6,443 nt of DNA from a bacterium BMS3Bbin02 (GTDB lineage: Bacteria; Actinomycetota; Acidimicrobiia; Spongiisociales; UBA5794), in NCBI GenBank assembly GCA_002898115.1, contig BDTL01000215.1:1-6443 (forward strand), read 5' to 3'. Of the stretch, positions 1 through 5,954 are shown in pieces (position 1 is the first letter of the stretch; each line of letters starts with the position of its first letter). The notes beneath the pieces were generated by a model. That model was not told the DNA's origin, did no database searches, and saw only the letters and a program-made list of their open reading frames with translations. The translations under genes were made by a program, and so were the position numbers.

Positions 1-1
1 C

Positions 2-328
2 GCCAAGACCGACCTCACAGTCGCGTCGCGCTATGTCGACACACTCGTGGAACCCGAAACCGCAACCCTGTTCGAGGTGATCGAAGCCGAACATGATCGG
101 TCCCTGGAACAGATTCTGCTCATCACCGGCGGAAGCGCCCTCGTCGACCGTTACCCGACGCTGCGCCACACGCTCACCGTTCGGGACCGGTACCTCGACC
201 CGATCAGCTACCTCCAGGTGGCGCTCCTCGAACGGGCCCGTACCGCAGGGTCGGTCGATGCGGACCTTGAGCGGGCGCTCCTACTCACCGTCAACGGCTT
301 AGCAGCAGGCCTGAGAAACACCGGCTAA
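2..328 (+). CDS. ppc: Phosphoenolpyruvate carboxylase, C-terminal 108 residues (5' truncated by window edge)
   Basis: The frame is open from base 2 and ends at TAA 326-328. The protein ends in LLLTVNGLAAGLRNTG, the near-invariant C-terminus of PEP carboxylase, and contains RYLDPISYLQVALLER, which matches the conserved (N/D)xYxDPLNxLQxELLxR block. The fragment begins AKTDL, equivalent to the LKADL segment of the E. coli enzyme. By alignment from memory, residues corresponding to E. coli Lys773, Arg832 and Asn881 (aspartate-inhibitor site) are fragment K2, R61 and N106, so allosteric inhibition by aspartate is plausible. The enzyme carboxylates PEP to oxaloacetate in the cytosol and replenishes the TCA cycle. 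A GTG lies in frame at 47, but the family match begins before it, so it is not the real start. The gene converges on the HAD gene. Confidence 0.95.
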   Translation, partial: AKTDLTVASRYVDTLVEPETATLFEVIEAEHDRSLEQILLITGGSALVDRYPTLRHTLTVRDRYLDPISYLQVALLERARTAGSVDADLERALLLTVNGLAAGLRNTG

Positions 329-343
329 CAACCACCATCTCCC

Positions 344-393
344 CGTTCTGGCGTCCATTTGGGCGATATATGGCCCAAATGGACGCCAGAACG
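344..393. repeat. 50-bp near-perfect palindrome between convergent genes (possible bidirectional terminator)
   Basis: Arm 344-364 is exactly the reverse complement of arm 373-393 (21 bp each). They are separated by the 8-nt centre GATATATG, whose inner ATATAT is itself palindromic, so only the pair 365/372 breaks full symmetry. It lies 15 nt after the ppc stop and 27 nt from the HAD stop. A very stable hairpin would form in transcripts from either strand, which fits bidirectional termination or 3'-end protection. Neither side shows a T-run: the right flank is AAGAAGAGAGG and the left flank on the minus strand is GGGGAGATGG. It is therefore not a textbook intrinsic terminator. A dispersed intergenic repeat or a protein-binding palindrome are alternatives. 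Confidence 0.8.
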
Positions 394-420
394 AAGAAGA
401 GAGGCGCCGCGATCGGGGAT

Positions 421-1047
421 CTACAGCCACATTGTGATGAGTGCGGCGTCGACTGATGTCACTGTTGACCAGCTCGCCGGGATGATCCCGACGCGGTCGA
501 CGAGCACGACACGCATGCCGGCGGCTTGGGCCGCGATTGCGCCATTCACGGAGTCCTCCACCGCGACACACGAGCGCGGTTCAACTCCAAGACCCTCGGC
601 GGCAGCGAGATAGATATCGGGCGCCGGTTTCGCGTCCGCGACCTCGTCGCCGGCAATGACGAAACCGAAGTACCGGGCAAGGTCGAACTTTGCGAGCTTC
701 AGGTCGAGTTCTGCTCGGTTCGATGACGACGCCACGGCCAACGGCACACCCTCAGCAGCGAGAGCCCGCACCGTGTCCACCGCATCGGCGAACGGCTCCA
801 GGCGGTCCGCCAACGCCGAGAGCAGATACTCGTCTACCGCCGCCGTGGTTTCGCCGAACGACGGGAGGTCGTGACCTCGGGCGAAATACTTGTAGGTGTC
901 GACATTGCTCGTACCGGCAACAGCGCTGATGTCGTCGGCTGTGACCTCACCACCGCAGCGGGCCAACACATGCGCCCAGGCCTCTTCGGCGAGTGGCTCC
1001 GAGTCAACGAGCACGCCGTCACAGTCGAAGATGACACCGAAAGCGAT
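421..1047 (-). CDS. HAD-superfamily hydrolase (subfamily IA, phosphoglycolate phosphatase / beta-phosphoglucomutase-like), non-canonical start
   Basis: All four HAD motifs are visible. Numbered from the ATC at 1047-1045, motif I is FDCDGVLVDSE (nucleophile D8, acid/base D10), motif II is VASSSN (S107), motif III is AKPAPD (K140) and motif IV is VEDSVNG (E164, D165). The insert between motifs I and II fits an alpha-helical C1 cap. The length would be 208 aa, normal for this family, which dephosphorylates or isomerises small phosphate esters; the substrate cannot be assigned. The first canonical start in frame is GTG at 1014-1012, but it lies after the DxD and would remove the catalytic aspartate. 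No in-frame ATG, GTG or TTG was found upstream as far as about 1141. The ATC at 1047-1045 overlaps the gatB TAA (TAATC), and starting there gives (M)AFGVIFDCDGV, a typical HAD N-terminus. The gene is last in the gat cluster and probably coupled to gatB. The family call is firm; the start is uncertain. Confidence 0.88.
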   Translation of the reverse strand: MAFGVIFDCDGVLVDSEPLAEEAWAHVLARCGGEVTADDISAVAGTSNVDTYKYFARGHDLPSFGETTAAVDEYLLSALADRLEPFADAVDTVRALAAEGVPLAVASSSNRAELDLKLAKFDLARYFGFVIAGDEVADAKPAPDIYLAAAEGLGVEPRSCVAVEDSVNGAIAAQAAGMRVVLVDRVGIIPASWSTVTSVDAALITMWL

Positions 1048-2495
1048 TAGCCCTGCGCCTTGTTGCGGACCATCTCGGATACGAGCCGCGGATCGGCCTT
1101 GCCCCCGGTGCGCTTCATCACCTGGCCGACAAAAAATCCGATCATCTTCATGTCACCACCGGCGAGTTTCTCAAAGGCGTCGGTGTTGTCGGCAATCACG
1201 GCGTCGACCTCAGCCTCAAGGAATCCACTGTCGGATATCTGGATAAGATCCTTCGCTTCGGCGATCTCCCGAGGCGTGCCGTCACCGGCGAGCACAGCGT
1301 TCAACACGTCCTTGGATGCTGTGGACGACAGGTCCCCGGCCGACACCATCTCCGACAGCTCAGCAACGTGTGCAGCCGACAGCGCGGTCTCGACCAAAGA
1401 TTTCTCCTCCCGGCGCAGATACGCAACAACTTCCTGGGTGATCCAGATACCCGCCTGTTTTGCATTCGCACCGGCTTGCACAGCCTGGTCGAATAACCCG
1501 CCAAGAGCGGGATCGTCCGCAAGCAATTCTGCCGTGTGGGCGTCAGTGCCGAGACCAACGTACCGTGCCCTCTTTTGCGCAGGAAGCTCGGGCTGTTCCG
1601 CCTTCACTCTCTGCTGCCACGCCTCGTCGATTTCAAGTGGCAACATGTCGGGTTCCTGGAAATACCTATAGTCCTCGGATTCCTCCTTGATGCGCATCGA
1701 GATGGTGACACCCTTGTCTTCGTTCCAATGACGGGTCTCCTGGATAATCTCGCCACCCTCTTCGAGCACCCGGGTCTGGCGGTCGATCTCGAACGTGATC
1801 GCACGCTGCAAGGACCGCAACGAATTCACATTCTTGGTCTCCGTCCGGGTTCCGAACTCCGCATCGGGTCCACGACGCACCGAAACGTTCGCATCGAAAC
1901 GCATCGAACCCTCTTCAAGGCGCGCATCGGAGACCCCGAGCGTCCGGACAATCCGCTGCAACTCCGCGCCGTACGCACGGGCCTGCTCCGCTGTACGAAT
2001 ATCAGGTTCCGTCACGATCTCGACAAGCGGTACACCCGACCGATTGAAGTCGAGCAGCGAATGGCTCGCGTCATGGATTCGCCCATCTTCGCCAACATGC
2101 CGACTCTTCCCGGTGTCCTCTTCCATGTGCACCCGGGTGATCCCAACGACGAACGGTTCACCATCGACCACGATCTCTAGCTTGCCGAATTCACACACGG
2201 GGAACGTGTACTGGCTGATCTGATAGTTCTTCGGAAGGTCGGGGTAGAAGTAGTTCTTGCGATAGAACAGGGAATCCTTGTTGATTGTCGAATCGAGGGC
2301 GGTGCCGATCTTCACGATCCCCTCAATCGCCTCTTCGTTCGGTACCGGAATCGCACCGGGCAACGCCAGACAAACCGGACACGTGTTGGTGTTCGGCGCC
2401 TCACCGAACGCGACCGCACACCCGCAGAACATCTTCGAGTTCGTCTGCAACTCGACGTGTGTTTCGATGCCGATGACGGCTTCCCACTCAGGCAT
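1047..2495 (-). CDS. gatB: Aspartyl/glutamyl-tRNA(Asn/Gln) amidotransferase subunit B
   Basis: The 482-aa product has the usual GatB length and is recognisable throughout. The N-terminus EAVIGIETHVELQT is followed by a probable zinc site (C24, C26, C39, C42 in FCGC and CPVC), the FYRKNYFYPDLPKNYQISQY block, and RVHMEEDTGKS, all in the cradle/kinase domain. The helical and YqeY-like tail ends with FFVGQVMKRTGGKADPRLV. GatB binds the mischarged Glu-tRNA(Gln) or Asp-tRNA(Asn), activates the side-chain carboxylate with ATP, and receives ammonia channelled from GatA. It is cytosolic. The ATG at 2495-2493 overlaps the gatA stop as TAATG. An AAGGAG ribosome-binding site lies about 8 nt upstream, inside gatA. 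The stop is TAA at 1049-1047, and the HAD gene begins on it. Confidence 0.98.
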   Translation of the reverse strand: MPEWEAVIGIETHVELQTNSKMFCGCAVAFGEAPNTNTCPVCLALPGAIPVPNEEAIEGIVKIGTALDSTINKDSLFYRKNYFYPDLPKNYQISQYTFPVCEFGKLEIVVDGEPFVVGITRVHMEEDTGKSRHVGEDGRIHDASHSLLDFNRSGVPLVEIVTEPDIRTAEQARAYGAELQRIVRTLGVSDARLEEGSMRFDANVSVRRGPDAEFGTRTETKNVNSLRSLQRAITFEIDRQTRVLEEGGEIIQETRHWNEDKGVTISMRIKEESEDYRYFQEPDMLPLEIDEAWQQRVKAEQPELPAQKRARYVGLGTDAHTAELLADDPALGGLFDQAVQAGANAKQAGIWITQEVVAYLRREEKSLVETALSAAHVAELSEMVSAGDLSSTASKDVLNAVLAGDGTPREIAEAKDLIQISDSGFLEAEVDAVIADNTDAFEKLAGGDMKMIGFFVGQVMKRTGGKADPRLVSEMVRNKAQG

Positions 2496-3973
2496 TACAC
2501 CGTCTCCTTCGACACAGCGAGGGATGGTCGAGCCGAAAACTCTGCCAACCTCTCCACCTCGGCCGCGACCCGGAAGAGCATCGATTCCCCAAGCGCCGGC
2601 GCCATGATCTGGAATCCAATGGGGAGACCCCGGGTGTCAACGCCGACAGGAACGGATATGGAGGGATCACCTGCAAGGTTGGACGGAATCGTGCATACAT
2701 CCGAGTAGTACATCGCGATAGGGTCATCCGTCTTGGCCCCGATTTCGAACGCCGTCGTCGGGGTGGTCGGCGAAATGAGCACATCGGTCTGCTCATACGC
2801 CGTGGCGAAATCCTGGCGTACCAGTGTCCTCACCCGCTGGGCCTGGCCGTAAAACGCGTCGTAGTACCCGGCCGAAAGCGCATACGTCCCCAGTAGAATC
2901 CGCCGGGTTACCTCAGGACCGAACCCGGCCGCACGGGTCTTTGCCATCATCTCATCGGTCGTGTCAGCGGGAACCCGGTTTCCGTACCGAACACCGTCGA
3001 GACGCGCCAGGTTGGCGGAACATTCCGCGGGAGCGATCAGGTAGTAGGCCGAAAGGGCGTACTCGCTCGACGGAAGCGAAACCTCGACGACATCCGCCCC
3101 GGCATCTGAGAGTTTGTCCGCCATGGCCCGCGTCGCAGCGCGGATCTCGCTGTCGATGGCGTCGACCATCAGCTCCTTGACAATCCCCACCCGTAGCCCC
3201 TTCACGCCCTTTTCAAGACCATCGGTGAGGGTTGGATACTCCCCGCGGTACGACGTTGCATCGTGAATGTCATGACCCGCGACCCCCTCAAGGAGAAGTG
3301 CGGCGTCCTCCACGGAACGTGCGAATGGACCGATCTGATCGAGAGATGATGCGAACGCAATCAGGCCATACCGCGACACAAGGCCGTACGTCGGTTTCAT
3401 GCCAACCACACCGCACAGCGCTGCCGGCTGACGAATCGAGCCGCCCGTATCGGATCCGAACGCCCCCATGGACGACCCCACGGCGACTGATCCGGCCGAT
3501 CCACCCGATGATCCACCCGGTACACGATCGACGTCCCACGGGTTGCGCGACGTGCCGAACGCCGAGTTCTCTGTGGATGAGCCCATTGCAAACTCGTCGA
3601 GATTGGTCTTGCCGACAAGGACGGCTCCAGCGTTACGCAGATTGGCGACAGCGGTGCCGTCGTATGGCGGCACCCATCCTTCGAGCATCCGCGAGGAAGC
3701 TGTTGTGGCCAGACCTTTCGTGCACATATTGTCTTTGAGCGCGATCGGGATTCCCTGAAGCGGTCCAGCATCCTCTCCCGCCCTGAATGCGGCGTCGACA
3801 ACCTTGGCAGTCGCAAGTGCTCCCTCACGGTCGACAGTCAGAAAGGCGTGCAGATGCGGCTCGGTGTAGGCGATCCTGGTCGCAGCGGCTTCCCAGAGAT
3901 CGACTGCCGTGACATCGCCCGAGCGGAGCTGACGCCCCGCCTCAACGATCGACAGATCCGCAAGATCCGTCAT
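2495..3973 (-). CDS. gatA: Aspartyl/glutamyl-tRNA(Asn/Gln) amidotransferase subunit A (amidase-signature glutaminase)
   Basis: The 492-aa product carries the amidase signature: PLQGIPIALKDN with catalytic K80, VPGGSSGGSAGSVAVG with S155 (the cis-Ser position), and GSDTGGSIRQPA with the nucleophile S179. The triad Ser-cisSer-Lys is thus complete. GatA hydrolyses glutamine (or asparagine) and passes ammonia to GatB through the GatCAB channel. The C-terminal half retains SNLAGDPSISVPVG and GLPIGFQIMAP, typical of the family. The ATG at 3973-3971 overlaps the gatC stop as ATGA, and a purine-rich GGGGGAG lies just upstream. The gene ends in TAA overlapping the gatB start by one base. Nothing is missing or broken. 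Confidence 0.98.
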   Translation of the reverse strand: MTDLADLSIVEAGRQLRSGDVTAVDLWEAAATRIAYTEPHLHAFLTVDREGALATAKVVDAAFRAGEDAGPLQGIPIALKDNMCTKGLATTASSRMLEGWVPPYDGTAVANLRNAGAVLVGKTNLDEFAMGSSTENSAFGTSRNPWDVDRVPGGSSGGSAGSVAVGSSMGAFGSDTGGSIRQPAALCGVVGMKPTYGLVSRYGLIAFASSLDQIGPFARSVEDAALLLEGVAGHDIHDATSYRGEYPTLTDGLEKGVKGLRVGIVKELMVDAIDSEIRAATRAMADKLSDAGADVVEVSLPSSEYALSAYYLIAPAECSANLARLDGVRYGNRVPADTTDEMMAKTRAAGFGPEVTRRILLGTYALSAGYYDAFYGQAQRVRTLVRQDFATAYEQTDVLISPTTPTTAFEIGAKTDDPIAMYYSDVCTIPSNLAGDPSISVPVGVDTRGLPIGFQIMAPALGESMLFRVAAEVERLAEFSARPSLAVSKETV

Positions 3974-4260
3974 GGCTCCCCCAGGATTCGAGGAACTCGG
4001 AAATACCCATCCTCGGCCTCGGGTGCCATGGCGAGCGCCTCCTCATTCGTCAATGACGACGTCACCACATCCGGACGGAATGCGTTTGTTGCAGGCAGCG
4101 GATGTGAGGTCGGCTCAACACCGTCGGTAGGGAGCGCCGAGACACGCTCGGCGTATTCAAGAATGACGCTTAGCTGCTCGCCGTATTGAGCCAACTCCTC
4201 ATCGGAGAGATCAATGCGAGCGAGATGGGCGACCTTAGCGATATCAATGTCAACAGGCAT
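3970..4260 (-). CDS. gatC: Aspartyl/glutamyl-tRNA(Asn/Gln) amidotransferase subunit C
   Basis: The product has 96 residues from ATG 4260-4258, beginning MPVDIDIAKVAHLARIDLSDEE. This is the standard GatC N-terminal helix (VxxxAxLARIxLSxEE). A middle proline-containing linker follows, then the conserved C-terminal GYFRVPRIL. GatC is a small scaffold that wraps the GatA/GatB interface and stabilises GatA. A TTG at 4284-4282 would add eight residues (MWAASISP), but these have no family counterpart, so ATG 4260 is preferred. Neither start has a clear Shine-Dalgarno. The gene starts 36 nt after the thioesterase stop and ends with TGA overlapping the gatA ATG by 4 nt, which strongly supports translational coupling. 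Confidence 0.95.
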   Translation of the reverse strand: MPVDIDIAKVAHLARIDLSDEELAQYGEQLSVILEYAERVSALPTDGVEPTSHPLPATNAFRPDVVTSSLTNEEALAMAPEAEDGYFRVPRILGEP

Positions 4261-4296
4261 GGGCGAAATGCTAGCGGCCCACAAGAAGACGGAATG

Positions 4297-4776
4297 TCAT
4301 CCCCGGATCGACGGGTTCCTACGTGCAGGATCATCCGAGGTGTTTTCGAGTGTCATGAAGGTTCCCAACATGGTGGCGCAGAGGTTCTCCACGCCGTTTC
4401 GCACGACGAATACGTCGGCCCGGCTGACGGTGAGGCGCCGACCGGGACGGATCACCGTCCCGCGGGCGATCAGTGTCTCCCCATCCGACGGTGCCATCAG
4501 GTTGAGTTTGTACTCGACAGTCAACACCGAATCACTCGGCGCCATCAACGTAAACGACGAATAGCCGCCGGCGTTGTCCGCAATCGTGCCGACAACTCCC
4601 CCGTGGAAATAGCCGTGCTGCTGGGCAAGCTGCGCGTCGAAGGGAACCGTGATTTCGACACGACCGGGTGCGACATCGGTCAAGCTGGCCCCGAGGAACC
4701 CCATAAACCCCTGACGCGCAAAACTTCGGCGCACCCGTTCGGCATAGTCCTCGTTGCGGATCGTGAAGTTGGTCAC
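4297..4776 (-). CDS. PaaI-type hotdog-fold thioesterase
   Basis: The 159-aa product is a single hotdog domain. The central helix and preceding turn read QQHGYFHGGVVGTIADNAGG (about residues 52-71), which contains the family HGG motif (H58-G59-G60) and an acidic residue D67 at the position that activates water in PaaI enzymes. Strand segments VEYKLNLMAPSDGE and LIARGTVIRPGRRLTVSRADVF match the usual beta-sheet. These proteins hydrolyse acyl-CoA thioesters, often aromatic ones, as tetramers; the substrate here is unknown. The start is GTG 4776-4774, with a strong GGAGGAG ribosome-binding site at 4788-4782 (5 nt spacing). The stop at 4297 is 36 nt before gatC, so it is probably the first gene of the gat transcript or read through into it. 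Confidence 0.9.
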   Translation of the reverse strand: MTNFTIRNEDYAERVRRSFARQGFMGFLGASLTDVAPGRVEITVPFDAQLAQQHGYFHGGVVGTIADNAGGYSSFTLMAPSDSVLTVEYKLNLMAPSDGETLIARGTVIRPGRRLTVSRADVFVVRNGVENLCATMLGTFMTLENTSDDPARRNPSIRG

Positions 4777-4805
4777 GCGGGCTCCTCCAGTCGCGCTGCC
4801 TGAGC

Positions 4806-4855
4806 GTAGCGTCGAGAGTCCGGTTCGATGCCCGCCCTCTCTCGTGGATCGCTAC
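4806..4855. other. Bulged hairpin between vapC and the thioesterase gene
   Basis: GTAGCG (4806-4811) pairs with CGCTAC (4850-4855), and CGAGAG (4813-4818) pairs with CTCTCG (4839-4844). This leaves a 20-nt loop and an asymmetric internal bulge (1 nt versus 5 nt). It lies in the 87-nt gap after the vapC stop and upstream of the thioesterase ribosome-binding site. It could attenuate read-through from vapBC into the gat cluster. No T-run follows it, so a terminator call is not justified. Confidence 0.35.
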
Positions 4856-4863
4856 TGCGACGC

Positions 4864-5307
4864 CTAACCTGACACGTCACCCGTGCGAGGATCGACACAG
4901 CGCAGACCCGGAAAACGAGCGAAGTCTCGATCCGTGGTGACCCAATCACAGCCGGTCTCAATCGCCATCGCCGCGAGATAGGCGTCCGGGATCAAATTTC
5001 CGGTCGCTGAGACCTGCTCGCAGAGTTGGGTAAACAGATCCCAGTGACGGGGTCCGGGTCGGACAGTGATCGCCTGCGGTTGGGCTCGAAGCACCGCGAC
5101 AAAGTCAGAAGCGTCAGCCAACCGCGCAGGGGTCTTGAAAATCTTCGGGTGAGTAGTGATCCTCAGGAAACCACTCAGGACAATGTCCATCAACCCAAAC
5201 GCACCCGGATCCGCGAGAGCGCCTTCAATGAACTGTCGACACACACCGTGATGAACCGAGTCCTCGCGGTATGCGTACACAAGAACATTGACATCAAACG
5301 ACTTCAC
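4864..5307 (-). CDS. vapC: VapC-family PIN-domain toxin ribonuclease
   Basis: The 147-aa protein is a full PIN domain. FDVNVLVYAYRED at the N-terminus gives D5. LIPDAYLAAMAIE gives D108, and WVTTDRDFARFPGL gives D126 and D128, the acidic cluster that coordinates Mg2+/Mn2+. VapC toxins cleave RNA (tRNAs or rRNA loops) when not bound by VapB; the target here is unknown. The RPGPRHWDLFTQL and GNLIPDAYLA segments resemble a VapC subgroup common in Actinobacteria. Where many VapCs carry a Glu before the FLR segment, this one has Gly (LSGFLRI, G46), which I believe is normal in this subgroup. The start is GTG 5307-5305, overlapping the vapB TGA by 4 nt (GTGA), so translation is coupled to the antitoxin and follows it. 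The stop is TAG 4866-4864. Confidence 0.92.
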   Translation of the reverse strand: MKSFDVNVLVYAYREDSVHHGVCRQFIEGALADPGAFGLMDIVLSGFLRITTHPKIFKTPARLADASDFVAVLRAQPQAITVRPGPRHWDLFTQLCEQVSATGNLIPDAYLAAMAIETGCDWVTTDRDFARFPGLRCVDPRTGDVSG

Positions 5308-5558
5308 GTGCCCGCCGTGTGATCCGACTCCATGAGATCTGCCAAAGCTGCCGCATCATCGAGGTCGACGCCGGGTAACAAACCATCACCCAAGAACACC
5401 GGAAGCGCCGGTACGTTACCTGGACCTGCGCATCTCCGAGCATCAAGCCGGCGTCGGAGCGCGTCCTCGATAAAGGCGGTCAAAGTCTGCCCGGACGACG
5501 CCGCAGCAGCTTTCACCTCAATGAGGAGATCATCGTGCATTCTGATGGTTGTACGCAT
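5304..5558 (-). CDS. vapB: VapB-family ribbon-helix-helix antitoxin
   Basis: The 84-aa product from ATG 5558-5556 starts MRTTIRMHDDLLIEVKAAA, a beta-strand that would insert in the DNA major groove. A SGQTLTAFIEDALRRRL helix-turn-helix completes the RHH fold by about residue 38. The C-terminal 45 residues (GVDLDDAAALADLMESDH) are acidic and would thread over the toxin active site. It should neutralise VapC and, as a dimer or with VapC, repress its own promoter. The frame is open further upstream to a GTG at 5672, but that extension (basic, FQRVPGKGSSPLRARRRR) lies across the promoter and operator, so ATG 5558 is preferred. The paralogous gene immediately upstream has the same start (MCTTI) and the same promoter spacing, which supports this choice. 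Confidence 0.9.
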   Translation of the reverse strand: MRTTIRMHDDLLIEVKAAAASSGQTLTAFIEDALRRRLDARRCAGPGNVPALPVFLGDGLLPGVDLDDAAALADLMESDHTAGT

Positions 5559-5565
5559 AGGTACA

Positions 5566-5594
5566 GATCTACCATCCTGACATAAGTATGTCAA
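5566..5594 (-). promoter_or_regulatory. vapBC promoter, predicted leaderless
   Basis: On the minus strand, TTGACA (5594-5589) is a perfect -35 box. It is followed by a 17-nt spacer and TAGATC (5571-5566) as the -10, with the essential T1, A2 and A4. Seven nucleotides separate the -10 from the vapB ATG at 5558, which places the expected transcription start on or next to the A of ATG. The mRNA would therefore be leaderless, in line with the lack of a Shine-Dalgarno there. The upstream paralogue has the identical arrangement. Confidence 0.65.
5578..5593. promoter_or_regulatory. Candidate VapB operator palindrome
   Basis: TGACATA (5578-5584) and TATGTCA (5587-5593) are exact reverse complements with a 2-nt AG spacer. 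The site overlaps the -35 box of the vapBC promoter, so occupancy would block RNA polymerase. Ribbon-helix-helix antitoxins normally bind such short inverted repeats in their own promoters. The link to this VapB is inferred from position and family. Confidence 0.6.
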
Positions 5595-5686
5595 CCTATC
5601 TGATCGTTCCCGCCGTCGCCGTGCACGAAGCGGACTGGAACCTTTGCCCGGGACGCGCTGAAACCTGGCCACAGAAGTAGCCCACG

Positions 5687-5702
5687 AGACGGCTCTCCGT
5701 CT
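5687..5702 (-). terminator. Small hairpin at the orphan antitoxin stop (weak terminator candidate)
   Basis: AGACGG (5687-5692) and CCGTCT (5697-5702) form a 6-bp stem with a 4-nt loop, starting within the TAA of the upstream RHH gene (5704-5702). No U-tract follows on the minus strand, so termination is possible but weakly supported. Confidence 0.25.
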
Positions 5703-5947
5703 TAGCCGCCCACACCAAGACCAAACTTCATGGTCTCAAGCAACGCGTCGGCATTCTCACGGTCGAGTCCGGGCGACGGACCGCTCAAGATCGGATCCAC
5801 CGGTGGCCCGGGATCGCTGATCTTGATGGCGTCGAGATGGCGCCGAATCGCATCCTCGATGAACGCGTCAGCCGTCTGCCCCGTTCGTGTAGCAGCGGCC
5901 TTGGCCTCGACGAGGAGGTCATCCTTGATCGAGATTGTTGTGCACAT
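5702..5947 (-). CDS. Orphan ribbon-helix-helix (VapB-like) antitoxin paralogue
   Basis: The 81-aa product from ATG 5947-5945 begins MCTTISIKDDLLVEAKAAA and continues GQTADAFIEDAIRRHLDA. This is identical to VapB at 27 of the first 40 positions by my ungapped comparison, so it should form the same RHH DNA-binding dimer. Its C-terminal half (DPILSGPSPGLDRENADALLETMKFG) has a similar proline-rich then acidic helical layout. No toxin frame follows: only 108 bp separate its stop (TAA 5704-5702) from the vapB -35 box. It is probably a tandem-duplicated antitoxin that lost its partner or never had one. It might bind VapC, cross-regulate the vapBC promoter, or be decaying. The frame extends upstream to 5983, but the promoter occupies that part. 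Confidence 0.8.
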   Translation of the reverse strand: MCTTISIKDDLLVEAKAAATRTGQTADAFIEDAIRRHLDAIKISDPGPPVDPILSGPSPGLDRENADALLETMKFGLGVGG

Positions 5948-5954
5948 GCACACA

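Noticed and set aside
47..328. A small stand-alone gene starting at GTG 47
   Set aside because: The same frame is open to base 2 and the protein is the conserved end of PEP carboxylase, including residues before the GTG; it is a truncated ppc, not a short gene.
834..1037. GTG at 1037 as a start for the gene after gatB
   Set aside because: It is in a different frame from the HAD protein and encodes no recognisable motif.
1060..2180. Long plus-strand open frames (about 200 codons) opposite gatB
   Set aside because: They are antisense to a fully conserved GatB and their translations show no family features; such frames are expected in GC-rich DNA.
3232..3738. Plus-strand open frame of 168 codons opposite gatA
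   Set aside because: It is rich in Arg, Pro and Thr as expected for a shadow frame, and gatA beneath it is intact with complete catalytic motifs.
4480..4548. Short repeated peptide LMAPSD in the thioesterase (residues 77-82 and 93-98)
   Set aside because: The two copies use different codons and lie in separate conserved strands of the hotdog fold, so this looks like coincidence rather than a duplication.
5565..5570. AGATCT palindrome over the vapB -10 as a second operator
   Set aside because: Symmetry stops at 6 bp and does not extend into the flanks; it is too short to separate from chance.
5559..5672. N-terminally extended VapB starting at GTG 5672
   Set aside because: The extension runs through the promoter and palindrome, is not RHH-like, and the paralogue also starts at the M(R/C)TTI position.
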